Positions 59,957-64,000 of a stretch of DNA of 64,000 nucleotides are shown here, piece by piece (positions within the stretch are counted from its first letter, which is position 1; each line of letters begins with the position of its first letter). The stretch is from assembly GCF_000519205.1 (NCBI RefSeq), contig NZ_JAFB01000042.1:1-64000 (forward strand). Direction: 5' to 3'. Position numbers and translations under genes: made by a program. The DNA is from Amycolatopsis taiwanensis DSM 45107. GTDB lineage: Bacteria; Actinomycetota; Actinomycetes; Mycobacteriales; Pseudonocardiaceae. The notes beneath the pieces are model-generated. The model ran no database searches and was not told where the DNA came from. It saw nothing but the letters and a program-made list of their open reading frames with translations.

Positions 59957-60306
59957 TATCCCCTCGCCCCCCAACGGATCCAGGTCGAGCCTGTCAGCGC
60001 GGCTTTGACAGCGCGCACCGCCTCGGCCAGACAGCATGGCAGCTCGCACAGCTTGGCAACAGGGGAAGAACCATCAACCACGGATTCCTCCAGCACAGGC
60101 AGGGCCGCCGAGAGCAGCCCGGTGGCACCAACGAACCGCCTCGCCGACGACGGTAACGGGGAATACCGACGTTCTTCCGTAGCCAGGCCGCGGTTCACCA
60201 GAACGGCCCAATTCCCGGCCTGCGCACTATGCTGATTACGGACTGTTGTGCCTACATCCAGGAGCTCGAATGCGCCGGCAGAGCCACCCGTCCCGTGACC
60301 GTCCAT
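59956..60306 (-). CDS. Small hypothetical protein upstream of ATPase
   Basis: 116 residues from ATG 60306, preceded by a GGGGGG tract. Its TAG stop overlaps the ATPase GTG by one base (TAGTG), which supports a coupled pair. It contains NWAVLVNRGLATEERRYSPL, LPSSARRFVGATGLLSAALP and VLEESVVDGSSPVAKLCELP. No family was recognised. Confidence 0.5.
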   Translation of the reverse strand: MDGHGTGGSAGAFELLDVGTTVRNQHSAQAGNWAVLVNRGLATEERRYSPLPSSARRFVGATGLLSAALPVLEESVVDGSSPVAKLCELPCCLAEAVRAVKAALTGSTWIRWGARG

Positions 60307-60942
60307 ACGCCACGCCCCCCGCCCCCGCTTGATGAGGTGTGTGCGGGCCAGACCTCATACATTCGCGTGGCTGGTTGCGGCTGGGATGAAACTTACAAAC
60401 TTCACGAGGAGACGTTCCTGTTGCCCGTCAGGGCGATAGATGTAGCTGTTGTCCATGCCGGCGGTACACAGCATGATGTGCGCGTACTGGGACAACAAGA
60501 GGTACAGGGCGGGCACGGGCGCCTGGACCAGCTCCTCGACGGGTCACCTTCCAGTCCTACACCCCGATCTTGGGCCAGTCGACCTCGTGTCGCCGCAGCG
60601 TCTGCGTCAGTTCGGAAAACGTCACCACCTGCTGCTCGCCGGCCGGAACCACAGCCTTGACCAGTTCGAAGATGCGCGTACACGGCTCTCGATACCACCC
60701 CTTTCGGAATGAACGAGGGCTCGATCGCGAACGCGCACTCCGCGCGGCCGGACAGCCTGAGACGGCCATGCGGGGCCGAGCTGGGGACGGCTCAATGTTG
60801 TTGACATCTGGGTTCCCCCTTCGTGATTGTTCAACTTTGCGGCCCGAGAACGATCACGCTGTTCACCTGGTCGGTCTCTTGGTATTTCGCGACGGTGCCC
60901 GGACTCTGAGGGCGAAAGTGCCGATCGGAGGGATGCAAACTC
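60307..60942. other. Interval with a possible broken small gene
   Basis: On the - strand a frame starting near 60807 (MSTTLSRPQLGPAWPSQAVR) loses similarity to coding near 60690, and another frame continues to 60557 (CTRIFELVKAVVPAGEQQVV, then RRHEVDWPKIGV). They could be one gene with a frameshift. The segment before 60943 holds the STAND gene promoter and GGAGGG 10 bases before its start. Confidence 0.3.
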
Positions 60943-63057
60943 ATGGGGACGGGCGGGAGATCTACGCGGAACGACCTGTCGGGGGATGTACAGGGCCCGG
61001 TGGTTCAGGCGGGGACCATTGGGAGTGTGGTCATCAACGAGGTGGTGTCTGAGCTTCCTGTGCCGTCGCAGTTGCCGCCGCCACCACGGTCGTTCACCAA
61101 CAGGACTCGGGAGTCATCCTTGCTGCGGCAGTGGATTGATGAGGAGCAGACCGGCCCGCCGGTCGTGGTGATCAGCGGAGTCGCCGGGGTTGGTAAGTCG
61201 ACGCTGGCGTTGCGTTTGCTGCATGACCTTCGTGACCGGTTCCCCGGGGGTCAGCTTTATGTGGATCTCGGGGCGTTTGCGCCGGATGGTCCGGTTGAGC
61301 CCGAGAGCGTGCTGGAGTGGTTTCTGTCGGCGCTCGGTGTGCGGGTGGGGAACGTGCCGGTCGGCCTGGCGCACCGGTCCGCGCTTTATCGTTCTGTGAC
61401 GGCCGATCGCGCGGTGGCGGTGCTGCTCGACAACGCGTTTTCCGCAGCTCAGGTCCGTCCGCTGTTACCGGCTTCTGCCGGGAGCGCCGTCGCGGTTACC
61501 AGTCGGTTTCGGTTGGCCGGGCTGAGCCTCAACGGCGCCCGGTTTGCCGAGGTGGATCCGCTCTCGGTGGATGATTCGGTGGAGCTGCTAAACAAGATTG
61601 CCGGTTCCGGTCGACTGGGTAGCGAAGAAAGTCAGGCGGAGGAACTCGCCAAACTGTGCGGCGGGATGCCCATCGCGCTGTCGGTGGTCGGCGCTCGGCT
61701 GGCGGCGTATCCGCATCGCTCGGTGTCTCGGGAGCTCGGGGCTCTGCGCAGCGACGCTCGGCTGGCGACCCTGGCGTTGGATGAGTGGTCGGTGGAGGCG
61801 ATATTCGACTTGTGTTACCAGGAGCTGCCGGCTCAGCAGGCACGGGCCTACAGGATGTGCTCGCTGCATCCCGGTCCGGTTTTCGGCGTCGGAGTCGCTG
61901 CCGCCGCGCTGGGCGGTGTGGCCGAGGACGTAGACGAGATCCTGAGTGCGCTGGTTGATAGAAGCTTGATCAAAGAAGTTGGTGATCGCCGGTTCCGCTA
62001 TCACGACCTCTTGCTGTTGCATGCCCGCCAGCAGGCGGACTGGGAGGAACCGGAGGCTCAACGGCTGGCCGCCCTCAAGCGGATGGTCGAGTGGTACCTC
62101 GACATGTCGGTGGCCGCTGACCTGGTATTACGTCCCACCCGGCGGCGGGTCGGGCCGCGTTTCCACACGCGGCCTCTGGCCGAATTCGCATCCCATCGGG
62201 AGGCACTGCGGTGGCTGGAAGATGAGCGCCACAACATCTTGCTCGCCGTCCGATCGGCCGACGAGCACGGATGGGACTCGATCACCTGGGAGTTCTGTGA
62301 AGCGCTCTGGGGCTTCTTCCTCCATGCCAGGCACTACGACGACTGGCTGGAGATGCACGCCTTGGGTATACCGGCTGCGCGTCGCGCGGGTCACGCCGCT
62401 GCTGAGGCCCGCCTGGGCGTTCAGCTGGCCTCGGCATTGACGAACCTCCGCCGCTATGACGATGCGATTCGGGAGAGTCACGCGGCGCTTCGACTGGCAG
62501 AACAGGCGCATGACGAGTTCACCAAGGCGGCCGTGCATTCCGAGCTGGCAGGAGCTCTGCAAGGGAAAGGAGATCTGCAGGGTGCGCTCGCCTGCTTGAT
62601 GCAGGCCAAGGAGATCCGTGAGGTGATCGGCACTCAGCGAGCTGTCACCTTGTGCCAACGCCGGATCGGTGAAGTGCTCGCCGAACTCGAACGCTACGAC
62701 GAGGCCGCCGTCGCCTTGCGGCAGGCAGCCGATGCCCTGTCGGAGTTGGACCGCGCGCAGTACGCGCGTGCTCTGACCATCCTTGGCTCGGTGTACCTCC
62801 GCTCTGGTCGGGAGTCGGAGGCGGTGCCGCTCTTGACCGAGGCATTGGAGATCGCGGACGAGCTCGGTTCACCTCGTTACCAGGCAGAGGTGCTTGTGGT
62901 GCTGGGAGACGTTGTCTCGCAGGTTGGTGACGTCGACGAGGCACGCGAACACTGGACTGCGGCGCATGGCATCTACTCCAGCAGTGGCGATCCGAAGGCA
63001 GCTGAAATCGCTGAGCGGCTTACGAGAACACCGTTGCCGCGTAGCAGTGATTCGTAG
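60943..63057 (+). CDS. STAND protein: amyloid-like N-motif, NB-ARC, TPR
   Basis: 704 residues. Residues 9-31 carry RNDLSGDVQGPVVQAGTIGS then VVI, an actinobacterial RHIM/BASS-type motif (VVQAG). NB-ARC follows: Walker A GVAGVGKST (79-87), Walker B-like AVAVLLDNAFS, the GLPL-like CGGMPIALSVVGARL, and a winged-helix end. Residues 395-700 are TPR repeats (ASALTNLRRYDDAIRESHAA, RIGEVLAELERYDEAAVALR, LGSVYLRSGRESEAVPLLTE). It lacks the SARP DNA-binding domain of AfsR. Inference: a bacterial NLR-like sensor that should nucleate an effector bearing a matching motif; no such effector lies beside it. Confidence 0.85.
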   Translation: MGTGGRSTRNDLSGDVQGPVVQAGTIGSVVINEVVSELPVPSQLPPPPRSFTNRTRESSLLRQWIDEEQTGPPVVVISGVAGVGKSTLALRLLHDLRDRFPGGQLYVDLGAFAPDGPVEPESVLEWFLSALGVRVGNVPVGLAHRSALYRSVTADRAVAVLLDNAFSAAQVRPLLPASAGSAVAVTSRFRLAGLSLNGARFAEVDPLSVDDSVELLNKIAGSGRLGSEESQAEELAKLCGGMPIALSVVGARLAAYPHRSVSRELGALRSDARLATLALDEWSVEAIFDLCYQELPAQQARAYRMCSLHPGPVFGVGVAAAALGGVAEDVDEILSALVDRSLIKEVGDRRFRYHDLLLLHARQQADWEEPEAQRLAALKRMVEWYLDMSVAADLVLRPTRRRVGPRFHTRPLAEFASHREALRWLEDERHNILLAVRSADEHGWDSITWEFCEALWGFFLHARHYDDWLEMHALGIPAARRAGHAAAEARLGVQLASALTNLRRYDDAIRESHAALRLAEQAHDEFTKAAVHSELAGALQGKGDLQGALACLMQAKEIREVIGTQRAVTLCQRRIGEVLAELERYDEAAVALRQAADALSELDRAQYARALTILGSVYLRSGRESEAVPLLTEALEIADELGSPRYQAEVLVVLGDVVSQVGDVDEAREHWTAAHGIYSSSGDPKAAEIAERLTRTPLPRSSDS
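60967..61035 (+). other. RHIM/BASS-like motif in STAND protein
   Basis: Encodes RNDLSGDVQGPVVQAGTIGS followed by VVI. The VQAG core corresponds to IQAG/IQAA in the nucleosidase and membrane-protein genes, though the flanks differ. A receptor-side N-terminal position is typical of bacterial NLR motifs. Confidence 0.6.
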
Positions 63058-63275
63058 GCCGCGACGGCGACCTGGGTAACGTCGCCTGGCGGGGTGAGTG
63101 CCCGTTGATCGGGTCGGGCGGCCAGAAGTACACCCTGGCCGGTTACCTCTGCTGCGACCAGGACGCAACCAGTCAACTCGGCGAGGGTAACCGCGGCGAG
63201 TTCGGACGCCGCCTCTACGGACGGTGCGCGTGAATAGATCACGACGTCGGCCAGTTGGCATCGGCGCGGCAGCAT
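62973..63275 (-). CDS. Small hypothetical protein in operon with glycerotransferase-like gene
   Basis: 100 residues from ATG 63275 with GAGGAGGG just upstream, 14 bases after the previous stop. The sequence CQLADVVIYSRAPSVEAASE, then LTGCVLVAAEVTGQGVLLAA and LLRGNGVLVSRSAISAAFG suggests a small alpha/beta domain. Its 3' end overlaps the end of the STAND gene by 85 bases on the opposite strand. No family was recognised, but the strong ribosome site and spacing support translation. Confidence 0.7.
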   Translation of the reverse strand: MLPRRCQLADVVIYSRAPSVEAASELAAVTLAELTGCVLVAAEVTGQGVLLAARPDQRALTPPGDVTQVAVAAYESLLRGNGVLVSRSAISAAFGSPLLE

Positions 63276-63289
63276 TGTCCCTCCTCGAT

Positions 63290-64000
63290 TCACAGCGTGA
63301 CCGGGTTCGGCGATGGCACCGGTCGCAGCCGCGCCTCGCACTCAGGCTCGGCCAAATCGAGTAGGCGATACATGGTCTGTCGAAGAATCGCGGCCGCCTG
63401 GCCAGGACGCGAGGTCACGAGTTTGGCGATGTGTCCATCGTCCGGCTCGGCCCGCCGGAGTTGCGGAAGCAGCGCGCGCTCCACATCAAGCCGAAGCGCC
63501 ACTCGGGCAACGCGGTCAGCGATGCTTCCGACCCGGATGGCCCTCTCCGGGTAGGTCGCCAGCGCGATGGGCTTCCCGATGGCAGCCGCATACTGGGTGG
63601 TGGATCCGTGATCACCGATCACCGCGTCGCTGGCGATCACCGTGGCGCGCCAGCCTTCCTCGGGCGGGATCACGAGCAAGCCGTCCTCGATGCAGTCGGC
63701 CAGCCATGTCGTGACCTGCCATCTGCCGTGCACAGCCCACACGCTGGGATGCAGCACGAGTGCAACCCGGCAATTTCCACGACCAGCCTCCCTCAGCAGT
63801 CGTCGGCACAGGTCGGGATGCTGGCCGAATGCGGACTCCGTAGACCACGTCGAACTGATCGTGAGGAGTTCTTGATGGTCGGCTATGCCAAGAGCGCGGC
63901 GGTAATCGCCCCTCATAGGTGCGCTGGCGACCAAGCGGTCGTAGCAGATGTCGCCGGCGACCACCGCCACCGGTAGTGCCTCTGGACATGAGTTTCGCAG
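63290..64000 (-). CDS. CDP-glycerol glycerophosphotransferase-like protein (partial, 5' end outside window)
   Basis: The frame is open to the right edge (CPEALPVAVVAGDICYDRLV), so the gene continues beyond it. It contains a GT-B-like C-terminal half: VASAPMRGDYRRALGIADHQ, LLTISSTWSTESAFGQHPDL, NCRVALVLHPSVWAVHGRWQ, VIGDHGSTTQYAAAIGKPIA. HPxxW and GDHGS are characteristic of TagB/CDP-glycerol transferase-like proteins of actinobacteria. The substrate is unknown. It is followed by the 100-residue protein in the same operon. Confidence 0.75.
   Translation of the reverse strand: MRNSCPEALPVAVVAGDICYDRLVASAPMRGDYRRALGIADHQELLTISSTWSTESAFGQHPDLCRRLLREAGRGNCRVALVLHPSVWAVHGRWQVTTWLADCIEDGLLVIPPEEGWRATVIASDAVIGDHGSTTQYAAAIGKPIALATYPERAIRVGSIADRVARVALRLDVERALLPQLRRAEPDDGHIAKLVTSRPGQAAAILRQTMYRLLDLAEPECEARLRPVPSPNPVTL

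Noticed and set aside
60229..60660. + strand frame of 143 codons (MLITDCCAYIQELECAGRAT)
   Set aside because: No ribosome site, and the latter half turns Pro/Arg/Ser-rich as in shadow frames. The - strand gene at 59956-60306 has better start and stop overlap evidence.

Overview
The window is high-GC DNA with strong third-position G/C bias, GTG and TTG starts, MarR/TetR/LuxR regulators, HisKA_3 two-component pairs, a class E sortase with an LAXTG substrate, DUF2637 and 13E12/DUF222 genes. This is typical of a filamentous actinomycete, most likely Pseudonocardiales (Amycolatopsis or Saccharothrix-like); the genus is an inference. No tRNA, rRNA or CRISPR array was seen.

Left (1-14.9 kb): the 3' end of a group II intron sits antisense in a DUF222 gene, followed by an IS66 relic. 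Next are a GNAT, a molybdopterin oxidoreductase divergent from a TetR regulator across a double palindrome, and a copper-type cluster. That cluster holds DUF6153, DUF305, a DHA2 efflux pump and a P1B ATPase with a CPD motif, and its divergent promoters carry CsoR-like boxes. From 8.6 to 12.4 kb, in visibly lower-GC DNA, lies an operon of a NUDIX-winged-helix regulator, a nucleoside-phosphorylase-like effector and a four-helix membrane protein. The last two carry the same RHIM/BASS-like motif, so this is the best candidate for an undescribed conflict system. A TetR-MarR fusion divergent from an FAD monooxygenase follows.

Middle (15-47 kb): a P450 with a divergent HTH-GbsR-like regulator, an Rhs toxin with a GIY-YIG-like tip and its Imm26-like immunity gene, and a GT1 glycosyltransferase. 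Two copies of a module (serine hydrolase, histidine kinase, response regulator) flank an IS110 relic and an intact DUF222-HNH gene. Then come an ABC exporter, DUF6098, a MalT-like regulator and a cell-surface block: DyP peroxidase, beta-helix lipoprotein, LAYTG-anchored protein, DUF2020 lipoprotein, class E sortase and a 51-residue membrane protein.

Right (47-64 kb): a mosaic of chromosomal genes (helicase-associated/WYL protein, SEC-C protein) and pieces of an integrative element. The element pieces are a three-gene coupled operon ending in DUF2637, a decayed second copy of the DUF2637 tail, a broken tyrosine recombinase, two related CxxC/HHSxC proteins (one with a FtsK-like ATPase), and a toxin-antitoxin pair. 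The window ends with a STAND (NB-ARC-TPR) protein that has its own N-terminal amyloid-like motif, convergent with a CDP-glycerol-transferase-like gene running off the right edge.
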